A stretch of DNA of 64,000 nt from an uncultured Massilia sp. Its GTDB lineage: Bacteria > Pseudomonadota > Gammaproteobacteria > Burkholderiales > Burkholderiaceae_D. The stretch spans positions 1 through 64,000 of the forward strand of contig NZ_CAJYEB010000035.1 in NCBI RefSeq assembly GCF_913773735.1. Reading direction: 5' to 3'. The position numbers and the translations under genes are program-made. This document shows, piece after piece, positions 45,042 to 53,600 of this stretch. The notes under the pieces were generated by a model. That model saw only the letters and a program-made list of their open reading frames with translations. It did not search any database and was not told the DNA's origin. Every line of letters begins with the position of its first letter. Within the stretch, counting starts at the first letter, position 1.

Positions 45042-47852
45042 ATGCTGACACGCATGGCACCCATTGGCCGCGCCTGGCCGCGGTCCCTGGCACCCGCCAC
45101 GGTTCTCACCGTGCTCGCGGGCCTGTCCCTGACCGCCGCGCTGGCGGCGGGCATCCACGCCGCCGAGCAGGAACGGGCCCGTTCCGAATTCCTGCAACGC
45201 AGCGAGGTGCGCACCGCGGCCGTCACGCGCAGCTTCGGCGACGCCTTCGACGTGCTGCAGGCGGCCAATGCCCTGTTCGCCGCGATGGGGGAGGTCGGGC
45301 GCGCCGAGTTCGGCGCCTTCGTCCGCCCGCTGCTGGGCAGCCATCCCTACCTGCGCGCGGTGGCGTTCCACCGCTTCGTCGCCGATGCCGAGCGCGCCGC
45401 CTTCGAGGCCGAGCGCGCCCGCACCTGGCCGGGCTACCGCATCAGCGAGCGGCGCGGCGACGCCCTGTTCCCGGCCGGCCGGCGCCCGCGCTACCTGGTG
45501 GTCGACTACGTCGAGCCGCTGGCCGGCAACGAGGTCACGCTCGGCTACGACGCGCTGTCGTTCGCGCGCCAGGGCGCCAGCTTCGCGCGCGCCATCGACG
45601 AAGGGCGGCCGGCGTCCAGCACGCTGCTGCCGCTGCTGCAGCAGCCCGACCGCCTCGGCCTGGTGCTGGTGCTGCCGGTCTACCGCCGCGGCGCGGCGCT
45701 GCCCGACGCGGCGGCGCGCAGCGCGAACGCCGTGGGCGACACCGCCGTCGTGGTCGACGTCGCGCTCCTGGTCGGCGACACGCTGGCGCACTCGAACCTG
45801 CTGGCGCGCGACGGCATGGCCATCGAGCTGTACGGCCCCGCCGACGGCGGCCAGCGCCTGGCCTACCGCCACGACGCGCTGGCGCGCAATCCGCCGCCGT
45901 TCTGGCAGGCGTGGCTGGGCGATCCGCTGTTCACCGCGCGGCGCGCCTTCGACGTCGCCGGCCAGCGCTGGGAGCTGCGCCTGGCCGGGCGCGCCACCGG
46001 CGCGTCGGCCGGCATCGCGCCGCTGGTGACGCTGGCGCTCGGCGGCCTGGCCAGCCTGTGCGCCGGCGCCTGGGTGCAGAGCCGGGTGCTGCGCACGCGC
46101 CGCATCGAACGGCTGGTCGCGCGCCGCACGGCCGACCTGAACGGCGCGCTCGACGCGCTGCGCCTGTACCGGCGCGCGATCGACGCCAGCGCGAATGCCG
46201 TCATCCTGGTCAGCGCGACCCGGCCCGGCTACCCGATCGAGTACGTGAATCCCGCCTTCGAGCGCATCCGCGGCTATGCGGCCGCCGACGTCGTGGGCCG
46301 GCGCCTGCTTGAGCTCGGCGAGCGCGAACCGGACCAGGCCGGCGTGGCCGAGCTGCGCGCGGCCATGCGCGGGCGGCGCGAGGGCCACGTGTCGATGCGG
46401 CTGCGCTGCGCCGGCCGGCGCGAGATCGACGCCGAGGTGTACATCGCCCCGGTCTGCAACGACGATGGCGAGATCGAGCACTTCGTGATGACGCAGTACG
46501 ACGTCAGCCAGGCCAGGCGCTACGAGGCCGAGCTGGAGGCGCGCGCGCGCTTCGACACGCTGACCGGGCTGCCCAACCGTTCGCTGCTGCACGACCGCAT
46601 CGAGGGCGCCATCAACCTGCGCTCGGGCAGCGAGCCGGTGTGGGTCGTGGCGCTGGACCTCGACCACTTCAAGTTCGTCAACGACACGCTCGGCCACGAG
46701 GCCGGCGACGAGCTGCTGAAGGCGGCCGCCGCCCGCATCGCCGGCGCGGTCGAGCGCACCGACACGGTGGCGCGTACCGGCGGCGACGAATTCGTGCTGG
46801 TGCTGCCCGGGCGCGCCGACGTCGGCGAGGCGACCGACACCGTGCGCGCCGTGCTCGACGCGCTGGCCCATCCCCTCGCGCTGCGCGGCCAGGACCTGGT
46901 GCTGACCGGCAGCGCCGGCGTGGCGGCGTTCCCGGCCGACGGCAGCGATGCCGCCACCCTGGTCCAGCACGCCGAGGTGGCGATGTACCGCGCCAAGGAG
47001 CTGGGCCGCAACACGGTGCAGTTCTACATGCCGACAATGAATGCGCGGGCGCGCGAGCGCCTCGCGCTGGAGGGCGCGCTGCGCGCGGCGCTGGTGCACG
47101 ACGAGTTCGAACTGTTCTACCAGCCCCAGGTCGACCTGGTGTCCGGCTCGGTGGTGGGCCTGGAGGCGCTGATCCGCTGGCACCATCCCAGCATGGGCCT
47201 GGTGCGCCCGGACCGCTTCATCACCCTGGCCGAGGAGACCGGGCTGATCGTGCCGATCGGCTTCTGGGTATTGCGCACCGCCTGCCGGCAGAGCCGCGAC
47301 TGGCAGCATGCCGGCTTCGGCCCGCTGCGCATGGCCGTGAACCTGTCGGCGCGCCAGTTCGCCGAGCCGGGCCTGGCCGGGGAGATCGCGCGCGTGCTGG
47401 CCGAGACCGGGCTGGCGCCGGCCTCGCTCGAGATCGAGATCACCGAGAGCCTGGTGATGGAAGACGTGGAGGGCGCGATCCGCACCATGCGCGAGCTGAA
47501 GGACATGGGCGTCAAGCTGTCCATCGACGACTTCGGGACCGGTTACTCGAGCCTGTCCTACCTGCGCCGCTTTCCGGTGGACGTGCTCAAGATCGACCGC
47601 AGCTTCGTGCGCGACATCCCGTTCAGCGAGGGCGACGCGGCGCTGGTGGCCGGGATCATCGAACTGGCGCGCGGATTGCGCATGCGCGTCATCGCCGAAG
47701 GCGTGGAGACCGAGGCGCAGCTCGACTACCTCAAGCTGCGCGGCTGCGACGAGGTACAGGGCCACGTGTTCGCGCGCGCCGTGTCCGTGCCCGACGTCGA
47801 GATCCTGCTGCGCGCCGGGCGCCAGGTGCTGCCGCTGGGGGCGCCCGTATGA
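45042..47852 (+). CDS. CHASE-PAS-GGDEF-EAL cyclic-di-GMP enzyme
   Basis: 936 residues. Membrane helices near 15-35 and 320-340 enclose a periplasmic CHASE domain. A PAS domain (about 375-490), GGDEF domain (motif 580-584, ARTGGDEFVLVL) and EAL domain (E708 in LEALIRWHH; also ITESLVME and DDFGTGYSSLSYL) follow. Both catalytic motifs are intact, so it could make or break c-di-GMP. The product-inhibition I-site RxxD five residues before GGDEF reads ERTD, lacking the arginine, so feedback inhibition is probably lost. CHASE implies control by an extracellular small molecule. The gene lies between clcB and the PBP1A gene, all on the same strand. Confidence 0.92.
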   Translation: MLTRMAPIGRAWPRSLAPATVLTVLAGLSLTAALAAGIHAAEQERARSEFLQRSEVRTAAVTRSFGDAFDVLQAANALFAAMGEVGRAEFGAFVRPLLGSHPYLRAVAFHRFVADAERAAFEAERARTWPGYRISERRGDALFPAGRRPRYLVVDYVEPLAGNEVTLGYDALSFARQGASFARAIDEGRPASSTLLPLLQQPDRLGLVLVLPVYRRGAALPDAAARSANAVGDTAVVVDVALLVGDTLAHSNLLARDGMAIELYGPADGGQRLAYRHDALARNPPPFWQAWLGDPLFTARRAFDVAGQRWELRLAGRATGASAGIAPLVTLALGGLASLCAGAWVQSRVLRTRRIERLVARRTADLNGALDALRLYRRAIDASANAVILVSATRPGYPIEYVNPAFERIRGYAAADVVGRRLLELGEREPDQAGVAELRAAMRGRREGHVSMRLRCAGRREIDAEVYIAPVCNDDGEIEHFVMTQYDVSQARRYEAELEARARFDTLTGLPNRSLLHDRIEGAINLRSGSEPVWVVALDLDHFKFVNDTLGHEAGDELLKAAAARIAGAVERTDTVARTGGDEFVLVLPGRADVGEATDTVRAVLDALAHPLALRGQDLVLTGSAGVAAFPADGSDAATLVQHAEVAMYRAKELGRNTVQFYMPTMNARARERLALEGALRAALVHDEFELFYQPQVDLVSGSVVGLEALIRWHHPSMGLVRPDRFITLAEETGLIVPIGFWVLRTACRQSRDWQHAGFGPLRMAVNLSARQFAEPGLAGEIARVLAETGLAPASLEIEITESLVMEDVEGAIRTMRELKDMGVKLSIDDFGTGYSSLSYLRRFPVDVLKIDRSFVRDIPFSEGDAALVAGIIELARGLRMRVIAEGVETEAQLDYLKLRGCDEVQGHVFARAVSVPDVEILLRAGRQVLPLGAPV

Positions 47853-47927
47853 GCGGCGGCGCACCGTGCACGGGGAGCGGCTCGGCTATACTTGGAGGAT
47901 CGACAACGACGCAGCGGGCGGGACCAC

Positions 47928-50372
47928 GTGGATGACCAGGACGAGCAGGGCGGGGGCGGACGGCAGGGCGGGCAGGATGGCGAGCAGGACGGCAAGCGCG
48001 CGTGGGACGGGCGCGAGCGCCGGCTGATCGACCGCGCCACCGGCCGCGCGCTCGAGAACTACGAACGCACGCGCGCCCACCTGATGCGCAAGCCGCCGCT
48101 GCAGCGCTGGCTGTGGATCGCCGGCGGCGCCTTCGTGCTGCTGCTGGTGCTGTTCGCCGGCTACGTCGCGCTGCTTTTCCCGCTGACGCCGGCCATCGCC
48201 GACGTGCGCCAGGCGCGCGTGGCCAGCCCGACGGTGGTGCTGTCGGCCGACGGGCGCGAGCTGGCCAGCTTCGAGCGCGGCGTGCAGGAGCGCGTGCGGC
48301 TGTCGGAGGTGTCGCCGCACGTGGTTACCGCGCTGATCGCCACCGAGGACCACCGCTTCTACGACCACCACGGCGTCGACTTCACGCGCATCGCCGGCGC
48401 CGTGGTCGCCAACCTGAAGGGCGACGCCCAGGGCGGCTCGACGATCACCCAGCAGCTGGCCCGCAACATGTTCCACGACGAGATCGGCCGGGCGCGCAAC
48501 CTGAACCGCAAGCTCAAGGAACTGATCACGGCGATCAAGATCGAGAACACCTACAGCAAGACCGAGATCCTCGAGGCCTACCTGAACACGGTGCCGTTCC
48601 TGTACAACACCTTCGGCATCGAGGCGGCCGCCCGCACCTATTTCAGCAAGAGCGCCGCGCGCCTGGACGAGACCGAGGCCGCCACCCTGGTCGGCATGCT
48701 CAAGGGCACCGCCTACTACAATCCGGTCACGAACCCGGAGCGCTCGCTGGCGCGCCGCAACGTCGTGCTGGGCCAGATGCTCAAGGCCGGCGCCTTCGAC
48801 GAAAAGCGCTACGCGCAACTGGTCAGGCGTCCGCTGCGCGTGCGCTTCCAGCGCCAGGCCGAGCGTACCGGCAAGGACGACCATTTCACGACCTACGTGC
48901 GCAAGTGGCTGGTCGACTGGGCCGAGAAGCACGACGCCGACCTGCAGCAGGACGGCCTGGTCGTGCAGACCACGCTCGACTACGACCTGCAGCAGGACGC
49001 GCTGCGCGCCGTGGCGCGCCAGGCCGACGCCCTGCAGGCGGTGGCCGACGTCGACTGGGCCCATTCCTGGCAGGTGAATTCGACCTCGACGGCCACCTAC
49101 GCCGGCATGCGCGAAGGGGTCACGCCGTTCGCCTACTACTGGCAGTCGCACGCGGCGCTGCTGGACACCTTCGTGCGCGAGTCCCCCGACTACCGCAAGG
49201 CCGTCGACGGCGGCGAGGATCCGGCCGCGGCCCTGCGGCGCCTGCAGAACGACCGCGAATTCATGCGCCAGCTGAAGACGGCCAAGTCGCGCCTGGAAGC
49301 CGGCTTCGTCGCCATGGACCCGAACACGGGCGAGGTGAAGGCCTGGGTCGGTAGCCGCGATTTCGCGCGCGAGCAGTACGACCACGTCGCCCAGGCCGCG
49401 CGCCAGCCCGGCTCCACCTTCAAGCCGATCGTCTATGCCGCGGCGCTCGAGCAGGGCATCCCGCCCGACCAGCCCTACCTGGACGCCGTCACCGAGATCC
49501 GCTTCGACGACGGCACCGTCTGGCGTCCGACCGACATGAGCGGCACCACCGGCCGCCGCCTGAGCATGCGCGACGGCCTGGCGCTGTCGAAGAACACGAT
49601 CACCGCCCAGGTGACGCGCGACGTCGGCGTGGCGCCGATCGTCAAGCTGGCGCAGAACATGGGCATCCGCCAGAGCAAGCTGCAGCAGGTGCCGTCGATC
49701 GCGCTGGGCACCAGCCCCGTCACGCTGCTGGAAATGGTCAGCGCCTACTCCACCATCGCCGCCGGCGGCGCGTACCGGCACCCGGTGTTCGTGCGCCGCA
49801 TCAGCGACCGCGACGGCAGGGTGCTGGCCGACTTCGGCTCGCAGCAGCCGCAGCGCGCCCTGTCCGAGGCCAGCGCCGGCACGCTGCTGGACATGATGCG
49901 CGGCGTGATCGACCGCGGCACCGGCACCGCGATCCGCAACCGCTTCGGCATCTGGGCCGACGTGGCCGGCAAGACCGGCACCACGCAGAACAATGCCGAC
50001 GGCTGGTTCATCATGATGCACCCGAACCTGGTGGCGGGCGCCTGGGTGGGCTTCAACGACAACCGGGTGACGATGCGCTCGAACTACTGGGGCCAGGGCG
50101 GCCACAGCGCGATCCTGCTGGTGGGGGACTTCTTCAAGACGGTGCTGGACAGCGGCCGCATCAGCGCCGACACCGTGTTCCCGGGCGGCCGCAAGCCCGA
50201 ACCGCCGCGGCGCGCGGAACCGGTCGAGGAACCGATGGAGGAGGGCGGCGGCTTCGACCAGGAGGGCGGCCCGCCGGCCGACCTGCCGCAGCCGCCCGAC
50301 GCCGAACCGCCGGCGCCGCCGCAGGAGCCGCAGCCGGTGGATGTCGGCACGCGCTTCCCGAACGACGCGTGA
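47928..50372 (+). CDS. Class A penicillin-binding protein (PBP1A type)
   Basis: About 814 residues from a GTG at 47928; a TTG at 47892 is also in frame (826 residues) and overlaps the GGAGG at 47894. A hydrophilic N-terminus and one membrane helix (WLWIAGGAFVLLLVLFAGYV) lead into a glycosyltransferase domain with ATEDHRFYDHHGVD and GGSTITQQLARN. The transpeptidase domain has the active serine in PGSTFKP, the SKNT motif and KTGTT. It polymerises and crosslinks peptidoglycan in the periplasm. The C-terminal ~60 residues are Pro/Glu-rich and disordered-looking. Confidence 0.92.
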   Translation: MDDQDEQGGGGRQGGQDGEQDGKRAWDGRERRLIDRATGRALENYERTRAHLMRKPPLQRWLWIAGGAFVLLLVLFAGYVALLFPLTPAIADVRQARVASPTVVLSADGRELASFERGVQERVRLSEVSPHVVTALIATEDHRFYDHHGVDFTRIAGAVVANLKGDAQGGSTITQQLARNMFHDEIGRARNLNRKLKELITAIKIENTYSKTEILEAYLNTVPFLYNTFGIEAAARTYFSKSAARLDETEAATLVGMLKGTAYYNPVTNPERSLARRNVVLGQMLKAGAFDEKRYAQLVRRPLRVRFQRQAERTGKDDHFTTYVRKWLVDWAEKHDADLQQDGLVVQTTLDYDLQQDALRAVARQADALQAVADVDWAHSWQVNSTSTATYAGMREGVTPFAYYWQSHAALLDTFVRESPDYRKAVDGGEDPAAALRRLQNDREFMRQLKTAKSRLEAGFVAMDPNTGEVKAWVGSRDFAREQYDHVAQAARQPGSTFKPIVYAAALEQGIPPDQPYLDAVTEIRFDDGTVWRPTDMSGTTGRRLSMRDGLALSKNTITAQVTRDVGVAPIVKLAQNMGIRQSKLQQVPSIALGTSPVTLLEMVSAYSTIAAGGAYRHPVFVRRISDRDGRVLADFGSQQPQRALSEASAGTLLDMMRGVIDRGTGTAIRNRFGIWADVAGKTGTTQNNADGWFIMMHPNLVAGAWVGFNDNRVTMRSNYWGQGGHSAILLVGDFFKTVLDSGRISADTVFPGGRKPEPPRRAEPVEEPMEEGGGFDQEGGPPADLPQPPDAEPPAPPQEPQPVDVGTRFPNDA

Positions 50373-50399
50373 CGCTGGCCTGGCAGTTCGCGGCGCCGG

Positions 50400-50441
50400 C
50401 CCGGGCCCGGGCCCAGGCTTAGGTCCGGGCCCGGGCCCGGG
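50400..50441. terminator. GC-only 15-bp hairpin between convergent PBP and SDR genes
   Basis: CCCGGGCCCGGGCCC (50400-50414) pairs exactly with 50427-50441 around a 12-base loop. The arms are themselves CCCGGG repeats, so other foldings exist. There is no T-run. It lies between the 3' ends of two convergent genes, so transcription ending from either side is plausible. Confidence 0.45.
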
Positions 50442-50495
50442 AGGGCACCGGAGGCGGCGCCCCGTGAAGCCGGCCGCGCGCCCCGGCCCCCGCCG

Positions 50496-51392
50496 TCAAA
50501 GGATCGGCACGCCTCCCGTCACCGCCACCCGCGCGCCCGAGATGTAGCTGGCCTGGTCCGACGCCAGGAACACGTAGGTCGGCGCCACCTCGGCCGGCTG
50601 GCCCGGGCGCTTCATGGGCACCTGCTGGCCGAAGTGCGCTACCTCGTCGGGCGGCATCGTCGACGGGATCAGCGGCGTCCAGATCGGCCCCGGCGCCACC
50701 GAATTGACGCGGATGCCGCGCTCGGCCAGCGACTGCGCCAGGCCGGCGCTGAAGTTGGCGATCGCGCCCTTGGTCGCGGCATAGGCCAGCAGCGTGGGCG
50801 AGGGCTTGTCCGAGTTGACGGAACTGGTGTTGATGATGGCCGACCCCGGCCCCATGTGCGGCACCGCCGCCTTGCAGATGTAGAACATGGCCGAGATGTT
50901 GACCGCGAACGTGCGCTCCCACTCCTCGTCGGGAATGTCCTCGATCCGCGGGTGCGACATCTGGAAGGCCGCATTGTTGACCAGCACGTCGATGCGGCCG
51001 AATTCCCGCACCGCGCGCTCGACCACGGCGCGGCAGTGCGCCGGGTCGGCCAGGTCGCCGGGCACCAGCACGGCCTTGCGGCCGGCTTCCTCGACCAGGC
51101 GCGCGGTCTCGCGCGCGTCCTCGTCCTCGTTCAGGTAGGAGATCAGCACATCGGCGCCTTCGCGCGCGAAGGCCAGGGCCACGGCGCGGCCGATGCCGCT
51201 GTCCGCGCCGGTGACGAGGGTGGCCTTGCCGTCCAGGCGGCCGTGGCCGACGTAGCTGGATTCGCCGTGGTCGGCCTTGGGCACCAGCAGGGCCTCGGTG
51301 CCCGGCGGGGTCTGGGCGGGAGTCGATTGCTGCTGTTGCTGCTGCGGTTGCTGCTGCGGTTGCTGCGATTGCTGCTGCTGTTGCTCGGGCAT
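50496..51392 (-). CDS. SDR-family oxidoreductase with poly-glutamine N-terminus
   Basis: 298 residues. The Rossmann motif TGADSGIG is at 61-68, NNAA at 139-142, catalytic serine near 190 (NTSSVNSD) and Y204-x3-K208 (YAATK); together these define a classical NAD(P)-dependent short-chain dehydrogenase close to E. coli YghA. The substrate is unknown; relatives are often stress-induced in soil bacteria. Residues 4-22 are almost all glutamine (CAG/CAA codons at 51327-51380), a simple-sequence tract that may vary in length by slippage. YghA-type proteins usually begin directly with the Pro-rich arm after this tract. Confidence 0.9.
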   Translation of the reverse strand: MPEQQQQQSQQPQQQPQQQQQQSTPAQTPPGTEALLVPKADHGESSYVGHGRLDGKATLVTGADSGIGRAVALAFAREGADVLISYLNEDEDARETARLVEEAGRKAVLVPGDLADPAHCRAVVERAVREFGRIDVLVNNAAFQMSHPRIEDIPDEEWERTFAVNISAMFYICKAAVPHMGPGSAIINTSSVNSDKPSPTLLAYAATKGAIANFSAGLAQSLAERGIRVNSVAPGPIWTPLIPSTMPPDEVAHFGQQVPMKRPGQPAEVAPTYVFLASDQASYISGARVAVTGGVPIL

Positions 51393-51477
51393 GCTCGCCT
51401 CCGTGAAGTCGTGGAGCGAACCATTCTATGCAGGGCGGATGCGCGGCGGCGCCAGCGTGCCCCCGCGCAAGTGCAGG

Positions 51478-52668
51478 TCAGTGCGGGCGCACCTGCAGCC
51501 CGCCGCGGCCGTCCGGGCGGCGGGCGCCGTCCGCGTCGCCCCCTGCGGTGGCGTCCTTGCCCGCCAGGTCCTTGCCCGCCACGTCCGTACCGGTCGCGTC
51601 GTTGGCGGCGCCGTCCTGCAGCACCAGGCGCTGGGCGCGCGGCGCCGTCGAGACCCCCAGTTCGCGCAGCATGCGCATGGTCTCCAGAAGTACCGCCTGC
51701 TGGGTGCGCAGGAACAGCCCGTAGTCGGCTTCCTGCATGTTGTAGACGATGTCGAACTCCAGGTAGTCCTGGTTCATCGCGACCAGGTTCACGTGGTCGA
51801 AGTCGACCTTGGCCTGCTCCTGGATGATGGCGCCCAGGCGCTTCGGGATGCGGGCCGCCAGCTCGGGCGCGGTGGCCGGGTCGATGCGCAGCGCGTACTG
51901 CACGCGGCGGCGGCTCTGGCGCTTGAAGTTGTGCACCACCTTGCGCAGCAGTTCGGCGTTGGCGATCACGATCTGCTCGCCGGACAGCGCGCGCACGCGC
52001 GTGGTCTTCAGGCCCACGTGCTCGATGGTGCCTGAAAACTCCGGCACCGAGATCGCGTCGCCCACCTCGAAGGGCTTGTCGACCGCGATCGACAGCGAGG
52101 CGAACAGGTCGCCCAGCACGTTCTGCACCGCCAGCGCGACGGCCACGCCGCCGATGCCCAGGCTGGCCACGAAGGTGGTGACGTTCACGCCGAGGTTCGA
52201 CAGCATCGCCAGCACGAACACGGTCCATACCGTCCATTGCAGCGCCCAGATCATCAGGGTGTGGGCCACCGTGACCTGGTTGTCTTCCATGCCGCGGCCG
52301 TGGACGCGGAAATAGCGCTGCGCGGTGACGGCGATGGCGCGGTGCAGCCACAGCGCGAACTGGGCGCCGAGCGTGATGAACCACAGGTGGTCGACGCGCT
52401 GGGCCCACGGCGCGGGCAGGTCGAGCACCTCCAGGCCGATCAGGACCGACGTCGCCAGTACCGCGATGTTGCTGGTGCGCGCCAGCGTGTGGCGCAGGAC
52501 GTCGACGATGGGTTTTTGCGCCGTCTCGGTGGACAGCGCGGCCAGGCGCTTGCGGAACAGCGCGATCGCGCCGTGGATGACGATGAAGGCGAGGACGGCC
52601 GCCGCCAGGGCAAAAGCGGCGTTGGTCCAGGCGATGTCGAGGTTGGAGAAATAGCCGCGGATGGTCAT
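51478..52668 (-). CDS. MscS-family mechanosensitive channel
   Basis: 396 residues. Four membrane helices (about 15-35, 65-85, 95-115 and 140-190) end in the pore-lining TFVASLGIGGVAVALAVQ, followed by NVLGDLFASLSIAVDKPFEV, the MscS signature. A beta and alpha/beta cytoplasmic vestibule follows (about 200-350). The last ~45 residues are an Asp/Gly/Ala-rich repeat-like tail (GTDVAGKDLAGKDATAGGDA), absent from E. coli MscS. It should open on membrane tension to release solutes during hypo-osmotic shock. An AAAGGAGC site lies before the ATG. Confidence 0.9.
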   Translation of the reverse strand: MTIRGYFSNLDIAWTNAAFALAAAVLAFIVIHGAIALFRKRLAALSTETAQKPIVDVLRHTLARTSNIAVLATSVLIGLEVLDLPAPWAQRVDHLWFITLGAQFALWLHRAIAVTAQRYFRVHGRGMEDNQVTVAHTLMIWALQWTVWTVFVLAMLSNLGVNVTTFVASLGIGGVAVALAVQNVLGDLFASLSIAVDKPFEVGDAISVPEFSGTIEHVGLKTTRVRALSGEQIVIANAELLRKVVHNFKRQSRRRVQYALRIDPATAPELAARIPKRLGAIIQEQAKVDFDHVNLVAMNQDYLEFDIVYNMQEADYGLFLRTQQAVLLETMRMLRELGVSTAPRAQRLVLQDGAANDATGTDVAGKDLAGKDATAGGDADGARRPDGRGGLQVRPH

Positions 52669-52855
52669 CGGGCTCCTTTCGGGTCAGGTGTGTCGGGTGT
52701 GGGATGCGCGCAGCGGGCAGGGGCGGCCGGTGAGGGCAGCCGGCGAGGGCGCACGGCGGCGGCAGGGCATGCCGACGCCGTGGCGGGCCGCGCGTGCCCG
52801 TGCGGGCAAAGCGGGCGGAGGACGGGGCCCCGCCCGGCATGGTGGCGCTGCCGGG

Positions 52856-53035
52856 TCAGCGCTTGTTCAGGTGCTGGCGCACGGCGTCGGCGCTGCTGCC
52901 GGCCGCCTTCACGGCCTGCTCCAGCTGCTCGGGCGTGACGCCGAGCGCCTTCGTCCAGTACTGGACTTCCCAGCGTTCGCTCAGGTTGATGCGGCTGCGG
53001 TCCTGCGGACCACGGTCATGCAGATCGTCGGACAT
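52856..53035 (-). CDS. DUF3606 small protein
   Basis: 59 residues from the ATG at 53035, with AGGAGATC before it. RSRINLSERWEVQYWTKALG followed by VTPEQLEQAVKAAGSSADAV is the whole of the DUF3606 family: a very short, charged, helical protein of unknown role found in many soil proteobacteria, often near general-stress genes. Here its neighbours are MscS and an SDR, which fits. A 16-base motif at 53130-53145, also found before the sulfur module, lies 95 bases upstream. Confidence 0.85.
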   Translation of the reverse strand: MSDDLHDRGPQDRSRINLSERWEVQYWTKALGVTPEQLEQAVKAAGSSADAVRQHLNKR

Positions 53036-53129
53036 GGTGATCTCCTGTGGTGAGCCATGCGTCGAGGATGCCATCCGCCGGGGCCACATTCCGTACGCTG
53101 ACTCACCTTGCGCCCTGATCAACCAATAA

Positions 53130-53145
53130 TGCAACTAACCGACAG
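53130..53145 (-). promoter_or_regulatory. 16-bp motif shared with 8499-8514, upstream of the DUF3606 gene
   Basis: Identical to the motif upstream of the YeeE/persulfide dioxygenase module and in the same orientation relative to the downstream gene. It is AT-richer than its surroundings, as promoters are. The function is inferred from position only. Confidence 0.4.
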
Positions 53146-53276
53146 TTAATAGCAAACCACCCCGAAAACCGTCTTCAACGGAAGGGGGCCGCGGCAGGCG
53201 CCGCCGCAAACCGGCAGGTGCCGGCAGTTGTCATTTGAGGTACGCTAACGTCATCGATAACGACAGGAGACAGCAC

Positions 53277-53600
53277 ATGACCAGGCCCTACGACACCATC
53301 CAGCCCGACCGCACCGCCATCGACGCCCGCAGCGGCGTCACCGCGATCGACTTCGGCACCAACTGGTGCGGCTACTGCAAGGCGGCCGAATCGCACATCG
53401 AGCGCGCGCTGGCGCAGTATCCGGAGATCGTCCACGTCAAGGTGGAGGACGGGCCGGGCCGCGCGCTGGGGCGCTCGTTCCGCGTCAAGCTGTGGCCGAC
53501 CGTCGTCATCATGAAGGACGGCCGGGAGGTCGCGCGCGTCGTGCGGCCGGAGGACGACCAGGAGGTCGTGGACGCCCTCAGCCAGGCGGACGGCGAATGA
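53277..53600 (+). CDS. Thioredoxin-family protein
   Basis: 107 residues from the ATG at 53277, with AGGAGACAGC upstream; the frame is open a further 14 codons without family similarity. The active site WCGYC is at 30-34 and the cis-proline loop KLWPTVVIM near 77. It reduces disulfides in the cytoplasm (no signal peptide). WCGYC differs from the standard WCGPC, which alters redox potential in studied cases. Its stop overlaps the ATG of the MHS transporter gene (ATGA), so the two are probably co-translated. Confidence 0.88.
   Translation: MTRPYDTIQPDRTAIDARSGVTAIDFGTNWCGYCKAAESHIERALAQYPEIVHVKVEDGPGRALGRSFRVKLWPTVVIMKDGREVARVVRPEDDQEVVDALSQADGE

Noticed and set aside
51327..51392. CAG/CAA repeats considered as a CRISPR or regulatory repeat
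   Set aside because: They are in-frame codons for glutamine in the SDR gene, with a three-base period and no spacers.
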